From the NCBI GenBank assembly GCA_032249615.1, contig JAVVHH010000001.1, positions 3,658-67,657 of the forward strand: 64,000 nt of DNA, in the 5' to 3' direction. Below are positions 52,436 to 61,409 of this stretch, one piece after another; the first letter of the stretch is position 1, and every line of letters starts with the position of its first letter. Both the position numbers and the translations under genes were made by a program. The DNA is from JAVVHH01 sp032249615 (lineage in GTDB: Bacteria > Pseudomonadota > Alphaproteobacteria > Acetobacterales > Acetobacteraceae). The notes under the pieces are model-generated. The model saw only the letters and a list, made by a program, of their open reading frames with translations. It ran no database searches and was not told the origin of the DNA.

Positions 52436-53677
52436 CTAACCGGCCAGGTAATCCCGGGTGAGTGGAACAGTCTGCTGATCGCGGGCGAGTTGAAGCTGCC
52501 AGACCATGTGGCCGGTCCGCGTGAACGCGAGCTCGGCGCCGGCGAGATAGAACTCCATCATGCGCAGGAAACGCTCGTCGTAGAGGGCGCGAATGGCGGC
52601 CCGGTGACGCTCGAGGTTGCCGCGCCAGCGGGAGAGCGTCTTGGCGTAGTGCAAGCGGAGGATCTCGATGTCGGTCGCGATCAGGCCGGACCGCTCGAGC
52701 GGCGGCAGCACCTCGCTCAGCGCGGGGGAATAGCCGCCCGGGAAGATGTATTTGCCGAGCCAGGCATTGGTCGCGCGGGGCCCGTCGCTGCGGCCGATCG
52801 CGTGGATCAGGGCAACGCCGTCCGGCAGCAGGCAGCGGCCGATCATGTCGAAGAAGCTGCGGTAGTGGTTGATGCCGACGTGCTCGAACATGCCGACCGA
52901 GAGGATGCGGTCGAAACGCTCTGTGACCGCGCGGTAGTCGAGCAGGTTGAACCGCACCCGGTCGCTCAACCCAGCCTCCGCCGCGCGCTGCCGGGCGACG
53001 CCCAGCTGTTCCTCGGAGAGCGTGATGCCGGTGACCTCCGCACCGTAGTCGCGCGCCAGGGTGATCGCCGTGCCGCCCCAGCCACAGCCGATGTCGAGCA
53101 CTTGCAGGCCCGGCCGGTCCAGCAGGAGCTTCTTGGCGATGTGCCGCTTCTTGGCGCGCTGGGCTTCGTCGATCGTCTCATCGCCCCGGCGGAAATAGGC
53201 GCAGGAGTATTGCCGGTCCGCGTCGAGCAGCAGCCGGTAGAACTCCCCGTTCAGGTCGTAGTGATGCGCGACGTTGCGCCGGGCGATCGGGGCCGGGTTG
53301 AATTGCTGCAGCCGCCGTCCCAGCCAGGCCAGCGTGTCGCGAAGCGTCAGCACCGGGCCGCGGTGGCGGCGTTCGACGGCGAACAGGCTGTCCATGAACT
53401 CGAAGATGCTGCCCTCGAGCATGACGAAGCCGCCGTCGACATAGGCCTCGCCGAAAGCCAACCCCGGATTGGCGACCATGCGCCGCGCCCAGCTCCAACT
53501 GGTGATCTGCACGCGTAAGACCGGGTCAGCGCTTCGGACGATGCGCCGCTCGGAGCCGTCGGGGAAGGTGAGCGTCAAGGTGCCGTGGGCCATGTGCTGG
53601 CCCAGCATCACCTCGACGATCCACGTAATAAGACGTGGGCGGCCCGGCGCCTGGGCTCCAGACGCCGCGTCGACCAC
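52436..53677 (-). CDS. cfa: Cyclopropane-fatty-acyl-phospholipid synthase
   Basis: A 413-residue SAM-dependent enzyme: RRNVAHHYDLNGEFYRLLLD, LDIGCGWGGTAITLARDYGAEVTGITLSEEQ as the SAM site, FDRILSVGMFEHVG, and YIFPGGYSPALSEVL. It methylenates unsaturated membrane lipids and is often stationary-phase or acid induced. The GTG start lies 12 bases after rplI, so it may be read from the ribosomal operon. Confidence 0.94.
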   Translation of the reverse strand: MVDAASGAQAPGRPRLITWIVEVMLGQHMAHGTLTLTFPDGSERRIVRSADPVLRVQITSWSWARRMVANPGLAFGEAYVDGGFVMLEGSIFEFMDSLFAVERRHRGPVLTLRDTLAWLGRRLQQFNPAPIARRNVAHHYDLNGEFYRLLLDADRQYSCAYFRRGDETIDEAQRAKKRHIAKKLLLDRPGLQVLDIGCGWGGTAITLARDYGAEVTGITLSEEQLGVARQRAAEAGLSDRVRFNLLDYRAVTERFDRILSVGMFEHVGINHYRSFFDMIGRCLLPDGVALIHAIGRSDGPRATNAWLGKYIFPGGYSPALSEVLPPLERSGLIATDIEILRLHYAKTLSRWRGNLERHRAAIRALYDERFLRMMEFYLAGAELAFTRTGHMVWQLQLARDQQTVPLTRDYLAG

Positions 53678-53689
53678 GGCAGCCAGTCC

Positions 53690-54265
53690 TTAGGACCGGT
53701 CGCCGCCCGCTTCTGCGAGCGCCGCGCCGAACTCGAACTCGTCCTCTTGTTCGACCTCCTCCTCGCCGGCGAGGCCAACCTGCTCGCCGCGGGCCTGCTT
53801 GTCGGCCTCTTCCACGCTACGGGCCACGTTGACCGTCACCGTCAGGCTCACCTCCGGGTGCAGCACGAGGCGCACCGGCGTCAGGCCGAGGGTCTTGATC
53901 GGGTTTTCCAGCACGATCTGGTTGCGGTTGGTGGTGAGCCCCGCCGCCGTGCACGCCTCGGCGATGTCGCGACCAGACACCGAGCCATACAGGCTGCCGC
54001 TTTCGCCGGCCTGGCGGATGACGACCACCTTCAGGCCCTCCATCCGCTCGAGCAGGCGCTCGGCCTCCTCGCGGCGGCGCAGGTTCTGCGCCTCGAGCTG
54101 CGCGCGCTGGCTCTCGAACTCGGCGCGGTTGGCTTTGTTGGCCCGCAGCGCCTTCTTTTGCGGGAGCAGGAAGTTGCGGGCGTAGCCGGGCTTGACGCGA
54201 ACCACGTCGCCCATCTGCCCGAGTTTCTCGATCCGCTGCAGCAGGATCAGTTCAACGGCGGCCAT
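53690..54265 (-). CDS. rplI: 50S ribosomal protein bL9
   Basis: A 191-residue bL9: ELILLQRIEKLGQMGDVVRVKPGYARNFLLP at the N-terminus, central helix and C-terminal GSVSGRDIAEAC, with an acidic tail of about 40 residues beyond the usual 150. It belongs to rpsF-rpsR-rplI, 9 bases after rpsR. Confidence 0.97.
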   Translation of the reverse strand: MAAVELILLQRIEKLGQMGDVVRVKPGYARNFLLPQKKALRANKANRAEFESQRAQLEAQNLRRREEAERLLERMEGLKVVVIRQAGESGSLYGSVSGRDIAEACTAAGLTTNRNQIVLENPIKTLGLTPVRLVLHPEVSLTVTVNVARSVEEADKQARGEQVGLAGEEEVEQEDEFEFGAALAEAGGDRS

Positions 54266-54274
54266 GATCCCTCC

Positions 54275-54583
54275 TCAGGCGACGACGTAGGGGAGAAGGG
54301 CCAGGAACCGCGCCCGTTTGATGGCGGTCGCGAGCTCGCGCTGCTTCTTTGCGGAAACGGCGGTGATGCGGCTCGGCACGATCTTGCCGCGTTCGCTTAG
54401 GAAGCGGGACAGCAGGCGGACGTCCTTGTAGTCGATCTTGGGCGCGTTGGGGCCGCTGAACGGGCAGCTTTTGCGACGGCGATAGAATGGGCGGCGCGCG
54501 CCGCCTCCCCGCTCGTCGCGGTCACCCCCGCGCTCGCCACGATCACCACCCTGGGAACGATCGGATTGCAGTCGGTCGGACAT
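54275..54583 (-). CDS. rpsR: 30S ribosomal protein bS18
   Basis: A 102-residue bS18 with an Arg/Gly/Asp-rich N-terminal extension (about 1-32), then FYRRRKSCPFSG, IDYKDVRLLSRFLSERGKIVPSRITAVSAKKQRELATAIKRARFLALLPYV. It starts 5 bases after rpsF and binds S6 as a heterodimer in the 30S platform. Confidence 0.97.
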   Translation of the reverse strand: MSDRLQSDRSQGGDRGERGGDRDERGGGARRPFYRRRKSCPFSGPNAPKIDYKDVRLLSRFLSERGKIVPSRITAVSAKKQRELATAIKRARFLALLPYVVA

Positions 54584-54588
54584 CTCTC

Positions 54589-55053
54589 TTACTCCTCGAC
54601 CGCTTCGTCGCGGTTACGGAACTCGGGGTCGCGGGCGCGGAACTCCTCGCGGTCGTCGAAGCCGCGCTTGCGGCCGCTCTCGAAGCGTCCGGCCGGCTTC
54701 GGCCCGCGGAAGGCGCGCTCGCGGTCGTCGGACTTGCGGGTCAGGATCGCGCTCGGCGCCTCATCCAGCTCGTCGACCCGAAGGGTCATGAAACGGAGTA
54801 CGTCTTCGTTGAGGCGGAGCAGCCGCTCCATCTCGGTGATGAACGCAGGCTTCGCGTCGAGGCCGAGCAGCATGTAGTGGCCTTTCCGGTTCTTCTTGAC
54901 CCGGTAGGCGAGGCTGCGCAGGCCCCAGTATTCGCGCTTCTGGACGCTGCCGCCATCGGCCTCGAGATCCGTCCCGATCCCGTCGGCGACGGCCTCGACC
55001 TGCTGCTGCGTCACATCGTTGCGCGCAATGAGCACGCATTCATAAAGCGGCAT
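54589..55053 (-). CDS. rpsF: 30S ribosomal protein bS6
   Basis: A 154-residue bS6: MPLYECVLIARNDVTQQQV, GGSVQKREYWGLRSLAYRVKKNRKGHYM and MERLLRLNEDVLRFMTL, followed by a long charged tail (about 105-154) rich in Arg, Glu and Asp. The first gene of the ribosomal operon, preceded by a structured leader and predicted promoter. Confidence 0.97.
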   Translation of the reverse strand: MPLYECVLIARNDVTQQQVEAVADGIGTDLEADGGSVQKREYWGLRSLAYRVKKNRKGHYMLLGLDAKPAFITEMERLLRLNEDVLRFMTLRVDELDEAPSAILTRKSDDRERAFRGPKPAGRFESGRKRGFDDREEFRARDPEFRNRDEAVEE

Positions 55054-55093
55054 GAGTATTCCCTTTGGCTGGAGTCAGCCCAAAACGGGCATA

Positions 55094-55119
55094 GCCGGGA
55101 CGGATGCCACCATCCCGGC
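55094..55119 (-). promoter_or_regulatory. Candidate S6:S18-binding leader hairpin of rpsF
   Basis: In the leader, 41 bases before the rpsF ATG, arms GCCGGGA and TCCCGGC (55119-55113 with 55100-55094 on the minus strand) enclose 12 bases that include GGTGG and a CCG. The S6:S18 autoregulatory motif described in many bacterial rpsF leaders is a hairpin with a conserved CCG. The resemblance was judged by eye. Confidence 0.4.
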
Positions 55120-55131
55120 AGGGGAGGCGGC

Positions 55132-55159
55132 CGTATACGCCGATCTGTCCAAAAAGCAA
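55132..55159 (-). promoter_or_regulatory. Predicted promoter of rpsF-rpsR-rplI
   Basis: On the minus strand TTGCTT (55159-55154), a 16-base spacer and TATACG (55137-55132). Transcription would begin near 55125 and include the leader hairpin in full. Confidence 0.45.
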
Positions 55160-55175
55160 GCGTTACCGTGCGGCC

Positions 55176-55961
55176 TCAGGCAGCCCGGACGCACTCCGGC
55201 GCGCCCAGCAGCTCCAGCTCACGGCCGGGCCGGCAGACGAGCGTGCCCCCGGCCGGCACCGACTGCCAGTTGCCGCGAACGCCGTCGATCGGTTCGGACA
55301 CCAGGAGCAACCCGCCCGGCATCGTCTTGTAATAGAGAGACGGCGGCCGCGCGTCCGTGGACCAGCGGAACGCCCACAGCGTTTCGCCATCCGTGAGCGT
55401 CGCGGTGAAGCGCAGCGCCTCCGTGATGCCTTCCGCGCCCATCATGCCGGCGATCTCGCTGAAGGCTTCGTAGAGCGCCGCCACCGGGTCGTGCTCCAGG
55501 CCGCGCCCGAGTGCCGCGAGAAAGATCGCCTCGCTATCCGTCGTGCCGGTGCGCGCCGCATACAGCGCGTCCGGGATCATCGCCTCGACCCGGCGCCGCA
55601 TCCGCGGCCAGCCGCCGATCTGGCCGTTATGCATGAACAGGAAGCGGCCCTGCGCGAACGGGTGGCAGTTGGCGCGGCTGGTGGGCGTGCCGGTCGCTGC
55701 GCGGACATGCGCGAAGAACAGGCGGCTGCGGACCTGGGCGGCGATGCTGCGCAGGTTCTCGTCCGACCAGGCCGGGCGCACCTCGCGGTAGAGACCCGGC
55801 GTTGACCGCTCGCCATACCAGCCGACGCCGAATCCGTCACCGTTCGTCTCGGTCTTGCCTTCCGACGCGTGCATCGATTGATGGATCAGGCTGTGCGACG
55901 GTGCCGTCACCAGCGTCTCGATCAGGATTGGCTCACCTTCATACGCAAGAAAGCGGCACAT
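55176..55961 (-). CDS. Class II glutamine amidotransferase (YafJ/EgtC-like)
   Basis: A 261-residue Ntn-type amidotransferase with the nucleophile Cys2 directly after Met (MCRFLAYEG), TNGDGFGVGWYG, FFAHVRAATG and FMHNGQIGGWPRMR. No partner domain is fused. The family includes YafJ, and EgtC of ergothioneine synthesis, but no egt gene is nearby, so the substrate is unknown. The ATG at 55961 has GGAG six bases upstream. Confidence 0.88.
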   Translation of the reverse strand: MCRFLAYEGEPILIETLVTAPSHSLIHQSMHASEGKTETNGDGFGVGWYGERSTPGLYREVRPAWSDENLRSIAAQVRSRLFFAHVRAATGTPTSRANCHPFAQGRFLFMHNGQIGGWPRMRRRVEAMIPDALYAARTGTTDSEAIFLAALGRGLEHDPVAALYEAFSEIAGMMGAEGITEALRFTATLTDGETLWAFRWSTDARPPSLYYKTMPGGLLLVSEPIDGVRGNWQSVPAGGTLVCRPGRELELLGAPECVRAA

Positions 55962-56046
55962 GGCAGGCTCCGGCGATATGACCACCATGTTACAGCCGAT
56001 CGAGGGGGCTTGCCATAACCGAGTGTCGACGCATGAGAGGGCTGCG

Positions 56047-56071
56047 CAGTGTCTTGGGGCAGTGTCTTGGG
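56047..56071. repeat. Tandem 12-bp repeat upstream of fabD
   Basis: CAGTGTCTTGGG occurs at 56047-56058 and again at 56060-56071, a 13-base period, ending one base before the TTGACA box of the predicted fabD promoter. Confidence 0.7.
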
Positions 56072-56072
56072 T

Positions 56073-56101
56073 TTGACACATGAGCCTCGCGGCGCAATAC
56101 C
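56073..56101 (+). promoter_or_regulatory. Predicted promoter of the fab operon
   Basis: A perfect TTGACA (56073-56078), a 17-base spacer and AATACC (56096-56101), 56 bases before the fabD ATG. The -10 box is weak. Confidence 0.4.
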
Positions 56102-56156
56102 GCCCTCACCCAGAACGGCCACCCTGCAAGGCCGCTGACGAGGAACTTCTCCGCCG

Positions 56157-57128
56157 ATGCCCGTTCACGCGTTCCTCTTTCCGGGTCAAGGGAGTCAGAG
56201 CGTCGGGATGGGTCGCGCCTTGGCGGGCGCGTTCGCCCCGGCCAGGGAAGTGTTCCAGGAAGTCGACGACGTCCTCAAGCGGCATCTGTCCAAGCTCATG
56301 TTCGAGGGGCCGCCGGAAGAGCTGACGCTGACCGAAAACGCGCAGCCGGCACTGATGGCGATGTCGATGGCGGTGCTGCGCGTGCTGGAGCATGCGGGCG
56401 GCTGGCGGCTCGCCGACAAGGCGGTCCTGGTGATGGGGCACTCGCTGGGCGAATACAGCGCGCTGTGTGCCGCCGGAACCTTCACGCTGGCCGACGCCGC
56501 GCGCTTGCTGCAGCGGCGAGGCCAGGCGATGCAGCATGCGGTCGCCCCCGGAGAGGGCGCGATGGCGGCGATGCTGGGGGCGGAGGTCTCCGCCGTCCAG
56601 CCGATCTGCGCCGACGCCGCGGTGCTGCGGCACGAGGACGGGCGCGAGGAAACCCAGACCGTGCAGGTTGCCAACGATAATGGCGGCGGCCAGGTGGTGA
56701 TCTCCGGCCACGCGGCCGCGGTGGAGCGCGCGATTGCACTGGCCAAGGAGCGCGGCATCCGCCGCGCCATGCTGCTGCCGGTGTCGGCGCCGTTTCATTG
56801 CGCGTTGATGGCCCCGGCCGCCGACACGATGCGGGACGTGCTGGGCGAGACGTCGATGCTGGCGCCCTCCGTGCCGCTGGTGGCGAACGTGACGGCCGAG
56901 CGGGAGATGGATCCCGGCGTGATCCGCGATCTGCTGGTCGATCAGGTCACCGGCATGGTGCGCTGGCGCGAGAGCATGTTGGCGGCGGCCGCGATCGGAG
57001 TGACCAGCGTGGTCGAACTCGGCGCGGGCAAGGTGCTGTCGGGCCTGGCCAAGCGGATCAATCCGGACTTGATCGTCTCGTCCGCCGGCACGCCGGACGA
57101 GATCGAAGCGTTGCTGAAGATCATTTGA
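56157..57128 (+). CDS. fabD: Malonyl-CoA:ACP transacylase FabD
   Basis: A 323-residue transacylase: FLFPGQGSQSVGMG, the active-site serine in GHSLGEYSALCAAG, and VSAPFHCALM with the catalytic histidine. It loads malonate onto ACP, encoded downstream. The stop shares one base with the fabG start. Confidence 0.96.
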   Translation: MPVHAFLFPGQGSQSVGMGRALAGAFAPAREVFQEVDDVLKRHLSKLMFEGPPEELTLTENAQPALMAMSMAVLRVLEHAGGWRLADKAVLVMGHSLGEYSALCAAGTFTLADAARLLQRRGQAMQHAVAPGEGAMAAMLGAEVSAVQPICADAAVLRHEDGREETQTVQVANDNGGGQVVISGHAAAVERAIALAKERGIRRAMLLPVSAPFHCALMAPAADTMRDVLGETSMLAPSVPLVANVTAEREMDPGVIRDLLVDQVTGMVRWRESMLAAAAIGVTSVVELGAGKVLSGLAKRINPDLIVSSAGTPDEIEALLKII

Positions 57129-57865
57129 TGTTTCGGCTCGATGGCAAATCCGCTTTGGTCACCGGCGCCTCTGGCGGAATCGGTGCGGCAATCGCCCGCG
57201 CCCTGCACGCCCAAGGCGCGGCGGTGGCGCTGTCCGGCACCCGGCGGGACGCGCTCGAAGCCCTTGCGGCGGAGTTGGCAGACCGCGTTGCCGTATGCCC
57301 GGCGGACTTGCGCGAAGCCGGCGCCGCCGACGGGCTGATTGCGGCGGCCGAGGCGGCGTGCGGCCCGCTCGGGATTCTGGTCAACAATGCGGGGCTCACG
57401 CGGGATGGGCTGGCAATGCGGATGAAGGACGAGGATTGGGCCACCGTGCTCGATGTCGACCTCGCCGCCCCGTTCCGGCTGGCCCGGGCCAGCCTGCGCG
57501 GCATGCTGAAGCGCCGCGCCGGGCGGATCATCGGGATCGGCAGCGTCGTCGGCACGACCGGCAATGGCGGGCAGGCAAACTATGCGGCGGCCAAGGCCGG
57601 GCTGGTCGGCATGAGCAAGGCGCTTGCCCAGGAGGTCGGCAGCCGCGGCGTCACCGTCAACGTGGTGGCGCCGGGCTTCATCGAAACCGCGATGACCGAG
57701 GCGTTGGGTGCCGAGCAACGGGCGCGGCTGCTGGGCGGGATCCCGCTCGGCCGCACCGGTACCCCGGCCGATGTCGCGGCGGCCGTCGTTTATCTGGCGT
57801 CCGACGAAGCGGCGTGGATCACCGGGACCGTGCTTCACGTCAACGGCGGAATGGCAATGGTTTAG
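57128..57865 (+). CDS. fabG: 3-oxoacyl-ACP reductase FabG
   Basis: A 245-residue SDR: TGASGGIG, LVNNAGLTRDGLAMRM, SVVGTTGNGGQANYAAAKAGLVG with the Ser-Tyr-Lys triad, and a C-terminal ITGTVLHVNGGMAM. It reduces beta-ketoacyl-ACP. It lies in the order fabD-fabG-acpP-fabF. Confidence 0.96.
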   Translation: MFRLDGKSALVTGASGGIGAAIARALHAQGAAVALSGTRRDALEALAAELADRVAVCPADLREAGAADGLIAAAEAACGPLGILVNNAGLTRDGLAMRMKDEDWATVLDVDLAAPFRLARASLRGMLKRRAGRIIGIGSVVGTTGNGGQANYAAAKAGLVGMSKALAQEVGSRGVTVNVVAPGFIETAMTEALGAEQRARLLGGIPLGRTGTPADVAAAVVYLASDEAAWITGTVLHVNGGMAMV

Positions 57866-57988
57866 CCATGGCCGCCGTCGCGCGCTCGGCTGCCTTGGCG
57901 CGGCGTTGAGAACCATGTTATGCGCCACGGCTTCCGGCGCGCTGTGCCGTGCGTCGCACCTTTTCGAACAGCGGAATCAGAGGATCAG

Positions 57989-58228
57989 ATGAGCGAAGTT
58001 GCCGACCGGGTTAAGAAGATCGTCGTCGAGCACCTGGGCGTCGAGGAAAGCAAGGTTACGCCCGAGGCGTCGTTCATCGACGACCTCGGTGCGGACAGCC
58101 TCGACACGGTCGAGCTGGTAATGGCTTTCGAAGAGGCCTTCAGCGTTGAGATTCCCGAAGATGCCGCCGAGAAGATCGGCACCGTGAAGGACGCGATCGA
58201 TTTCATCGAGAAGCAGAAGGCGGCCTAA
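57989..58228 (+). CDS. acpP: Acyl carrier protein
   Basis: A 79-residue acidic ACP with the phosphopantetheine-attachment serine in LGADSLDTVELVMAFEE. Carries growing acyl chains. The 123 bases after fabG could hold a separate promoter, as acpP usually needs higher expression; only a weak TTGGCG...TATGCG pair (18-base spacing) is seen. Confidence 0.98.
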   Translation: MSEVADRVKKIVVEHLGVEESKVTPEASFIDDLGADSLDTVELVMAFEEAFSVEIPEDAAEKIGTVKDAIDFIEKQKAA

Positions 58229-58261
58229 GCCGACCGGATACCTGGAACGAGGGGTGTGACG

Positions 58262-59524
58262 ATGCGGCGCGTGGTGGTGACGGGGATGGGTCTGGCCTGT
58301 CCTCTCGGCCTCGGCGTGGAACACGTCTGGTCGCGGTTGATCAATGGCGACAGCGGGATCACCGCGATCCAGGCCTTCGACACGAAGGAATTGGCCTCCA
58401 AGGTGGCCGGCCAGGTGCCCGCCGGTTCCAAGGACGAGAACAAGCTCGACATCAGCGAGTGGATCCCGGTCAAAGACCAGAAAAAGATGGACCGGTTCAT
58501 CCATCTCGGCGTCGTGGCTGCGAGCCAAGCCGTCGAGGATAGTGGATGGGAGCCGCAGACGGAAGAGGACCGCTGGGCGACCGGCGTCATGATCGGGTCC
58601 GGCATCGGCGGCCTCGGCATGATCTACGAAGCGTCGGTCATGGTCTACAATGGCAAGGCGCGCCGCCTGTCGCCCTTCTTCATCCCGTCGGCGCTGATCA
58701 ACCTGGTTTCCGGTCACGTCTCCATCAAATACGGCTTCAAGGGCCCGAACCACTCGGCCGTGACGGCCTGCGCCACCGGCGTGCATGCGATCGGCGACGC
58801 CGCGCGGCTCATCGGCTTGGGTGATGCCGACGTCATGGTGGCGGGCGGCGCGGAAGCGGCGGTCAACGAGCTCGGGATTGCCGGGTTCTGCGCCAGTCGT
58901 GCGCTCTCGACCGCCTTCAACGACCGTCCGCCGGAAGCCTCCCGCCCGTGGGACCGCGATCGCGACGGGTTCGTGATGGGCGAGGGGGCCGGCGTTCTGG
59001 TGCTCGAGGAGCTCGAGCACGCCAAGGCGCGCGGGGCCAAGATCTACGCCGAAGTGTGCGGATACGGGATGTCGGGCGACGCCCACCACATCACGGCGCC
59101 CGCCGACGGTCATGACGGCGCGTTCCGGGCCATGCGGGCCGCGTTCAAGAACGGCCAGCTCAGCCCGGCCGACGTCCAATACATCAACGCGCACGGCACC
59201 AGCACCCCGCTCGGGGACGATCTCGAGCTCGAGGCGGTCGAGCGCATGTTCGGCAGCGCCGCCAGCACGGTCGCCATGTCGTCTACCAAGTCGGCGACCG
59301 GACATCTGCTGGGTGCGGCGGGGGCGGTCGAATCGATCTTCTCGATCCTGGCCATCCGCGACGGCGTCGTGCCGCCCACGCTCAACCTGGACAATCCGAG
59401 CCGCGAGAGCGTGATCAATCGGGTGCCGAAGCAAGCCCAGGAACGCAAGGTCGACATCGCGCTGTCCAACAGCTTCGGGTTCGGCGGCACCAACGCGAGT
59501 ATCTTGTTCAAGCGCGCCGCGTAA
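58262..59524 (+). CDS. fabF: 3-oxoacyl-ACP synthase II FabF
   Basis: A 420-residue condensing enzyme: RRVVVTGMGLACPLG, the active-site Cys in VTACATGVHAIGDA, His in YINAHGTSTPLGD and the second His in SSTKSATGHLLGAAG. The ATG at 58262 with GAGGGG upstream is preferred to the GTG two codons earlier. It elongates acyl-ACP with malonyl-ACP. Confidence 0.96.
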   Translation: MRRVVVTGMGLACPLGLGVEHVWSRLINGDSGITAIQAFDTKELASKVAGQVPAGSKDENKLDISEWIPVKDQKKMDRFIHLGVVAASQAVEDSGWEPQTEEDRWATGVMIGSGIGGLGMIYEASVMVYNGKARRLSPFFIPSALINLVSGHVSIKYGFKGPNHSAVTACATGVHAIGDAARLIGLGDADVMVAGGAEAAVNELGIAGFCASRALSTAFNDRPPEASRPWDRDRDGFVMGEGAGVLVLEELEHAKARGAKIYAEVCGYGMSGDAHHITAPADGHDGAFRAMRAAFKNGQLSPADVQYINAHGTSTPLGDDLELEAVERMFGSAASTVAMSSTKSATGHLLGAAGAVESIFSILAIRDGVVPPTLNLDNPSRESVINRVPKQAQERKVDIALSNSFGFGGTNASILFKRAA

Positions 59525-59536
59525 GGCGGGGCGCGT

Positions 59537-60517
59537 ATGCGCCTCCTGATCGGTCTCGGCGCGGGGGCTGCCGTGCTTGCCGCCGCGCTCGCGGGAGCCG
59601 CGTTCTACGCGACCAAGGCTTATGACGAGCCAGGTCCACTCGCGGCCGAGCGTGCTGTCGTCGTCCCGCATGGCGGGCTCGGCGAGATCGCGGCCACGCT
59701 GAAAGCGCAGGGCGTGATCCGCGCCCCGTGGCAGTTCGAAGCAGCCGCCGTGGCGACGCGCGGCAGCGGGGCGTTGAGAGCCGCGGAATATCAGTTCCCG
59801 CCGGCGGCAAGCCTGCACCAAGTGCTGGTCGTCCTGCGGACGGGCAAGCCGGTTCAGCACAAGCTGACGATCGCGGAAGGTCTCACCGCGGTCCAGGTGG
59901 TCGCCCTGGTCAGCCGCGCCGACGCGCTGGACGGCCCAACCCCTGCGATTGCGGAAGGCAGCGTGCTGCCGGAGACGTATGTCTATGAGCGCGGGACGGC
60001 GCGGACCGCATTGGTCGGGCGTGCCACCCGGGCGATGGACGCCGAGCTGGCCAGTGCCTGGTCAACCCGGTCCCCCGACCTGCCGCTCGCAACGCCCCGC
60101 GACGCGCTCATCCTGGCCAGCATCGTCGAGCGGGAGACGGCCAAGCCGGACGAGCGCAAGCTGGTCGCCTCCGTCTACCTGAACCGGCTACGCCGCGGCA
60201 TGAAGCTGCAATCGGACCCGACCGTCGTCTACGGCGCCAGCAACGGGGCTGGCGTGCTCGATCACGGATTGACGCGAGCGGAACTCGACGCGGACGATCC
60301 CTATAACAGCTATCGGTATCCCGGGCTGCCCCCCGGACCGATCTGCATGCCCGGGCGCGCCTCGATCGAGGCGGCGACCCATCCGGCCGACAGCACCGAC
60401 TTGTTCTTCGTCGCGGACGGCACGGGCGGTCACTCGTTCGCCAAGACCGAGCAGGAGCATGCCCGCAACGTGCAGCGCTGGCGAGCGGCCGAGCGCGCCC
60501 GCCACCCCAACCCTTGA
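59537..60517 (+). CDS. mltG: Endolytic murein transglycosylase MltG (YceG)
   Basis: A 326-residue protein with an N-terminal membrane anchor (about 5-27), a LysM-like domain (about 40-110), and the YceG catalytic domain. ALILASIVERETAKPDERKLVASVYLNRLR includes the catalytic Glu, and QSDPTVVYG and PYNSYRYPGLPPGPI follow. It cuts nascent glycan strands. Located 12 bases after fabF, as in many alphaproteobacteria. Confidence 0.94.
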   Translation: MRLLIGLGAGAAVLAAALAGAAFYATKAYDEPGPLAAERAVVVPHGGLGEIAATLKAQGVIRAPWQFEAAAVATRGSGALRAAEYQFPPAASLHQVLVVLRTGKPVQHKLTIAEGLTAVQVVALVSRADALDGPTPAIAEGSVLPETYVYERGTARTALVGRATRAMDAELASAWSTRSPDLPLATPRDALILASIVERETAKPDERKLVASVYLNRLRRGMKLQSDPTVVYGASNGAGVLDHGLTRAELDADDPYNSYRYPGLPPGPICMPGRASIEAATHPADSTDLFFVADGTGGHSFAKTEQEHARNVQRWRAAERARHPNP

Positions 60518-60527
60518 AAGTACGCCC

Positions 60528-61409
60528 ATGAGCCTCGCCTCCATGACCGGGTTCGGCCGGGCCGAGGGCAGCGTCGGCGGCGTCGCATGGGCGTGGGAGT
60601 TGCGCAGCGTGAACGGACGCGGGCTCGAGTTGCGGCTGCGGATGCCAACCGGGCTCGATCATCTCGAGCCCGGCCTGCGCGATACGGCGGCAACCTCTCT
60701 CAAGCGCGGCAACATCAACGGCACGCTGACGATCCGCCGCGAGGACAGGCCGAGGATCGCCGTCGACCCCGAGCTGCTGTCGGAACTGCTGCGCCTGGCG
60801 GCGGAAATCTCCGACCGGATTCCGGGCGCGCCGCCGCTGCGCGCCGAAAGCCTGCTCGCGCTGCCCGGCGTGTTGCGGGCGTCCGCGCCGGAGGAAGCCT
60901 GGAGCGCCGATCTCCTCGCCCATGTGAAGGAGGGCTTCGGTACCGCCCTGGCCGCCCTGGTCGCCGCCCGGCGGGGCGAAGGCGCCAAGCTGCACGGGCT
61001 GCTGCTCGCGCAGCTCGCCGAGGTCGACGCGCTTCGCCGGGTCGCGGTGTCGGAAGCAGCCGACCAGCCCGAGCGGCAGCGGCACCGGCTGCTGGAGAGC
61101 CTGGCCGGGCTGCTGCGTGATCAGCCCGGCTTGCCGGCGGAGCGCATCGCCCAGGAGGTGGCGCTGCTGGCCACCCGCTCCGACGTGCGGGAGGAGCTGG
61201 ACCGGTTGCAGGCCCATATCGAGGCCGCCCGGTTGCTGCTGGCCGAAGCCACGCCCGTGGGGCGGCGGTTCGATTTTCTGGTGCAGGAGTTCGTCCGCGA
61301 GATCAACACGCTGTGCAGCAAGTCGGCATCGGTTCCGCTGACGGCGACGGGTCTGCGGCTGAAAGCGGTTATCGAGCAGATGCGCGAGCAAGTGCAGAAT
61401 GTCGAGTAG
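60528..61409 (+). CDS. yicC: YicC family protein (endoribonuclease YicC-like)
   Basis: A 293-residue YicC: LASMTGFGRAEG at the N-terminus, WELRSVNGRGLELRLRMP, and the C-terminal GRRFDFLVQEFVREINTLCSKS. YicC of E. coli has been linked to RNA turnover. The end overlaps gmk by 11 bases. Confidence 0.93.
   Translation: MSLASMTGFGRAEGSVGGVAWAWELRSVNGRGLELRLRMPTGLDHLEPGLRDTAATSLKRGNINGTLTIRREDRPRIAVDPELLSELLRLAAEISDRIPGAPPLRAESLLALPGVLRASAPEEAWSADLLAHVKEGFGTALAALVAARRGEGAKLHGLLLAQLAEVDALRRVAVSEAADQPERQRHRLLESLAGLLRDQPGLPAERIAQEVALLATRSDVREELDRLQAHIEAARLLLAEATPVGRRFDFLVQEFVREINTLCSKSASVPLTATGLRLKAVIEQMREQVQNVE

Noticed and set aside
57977..59860. A 627-residue minus-strand frame over acpP and fabF
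   Set aside because: Both genes on the plus strand are certain; the minus-strand frame shows no family motif.
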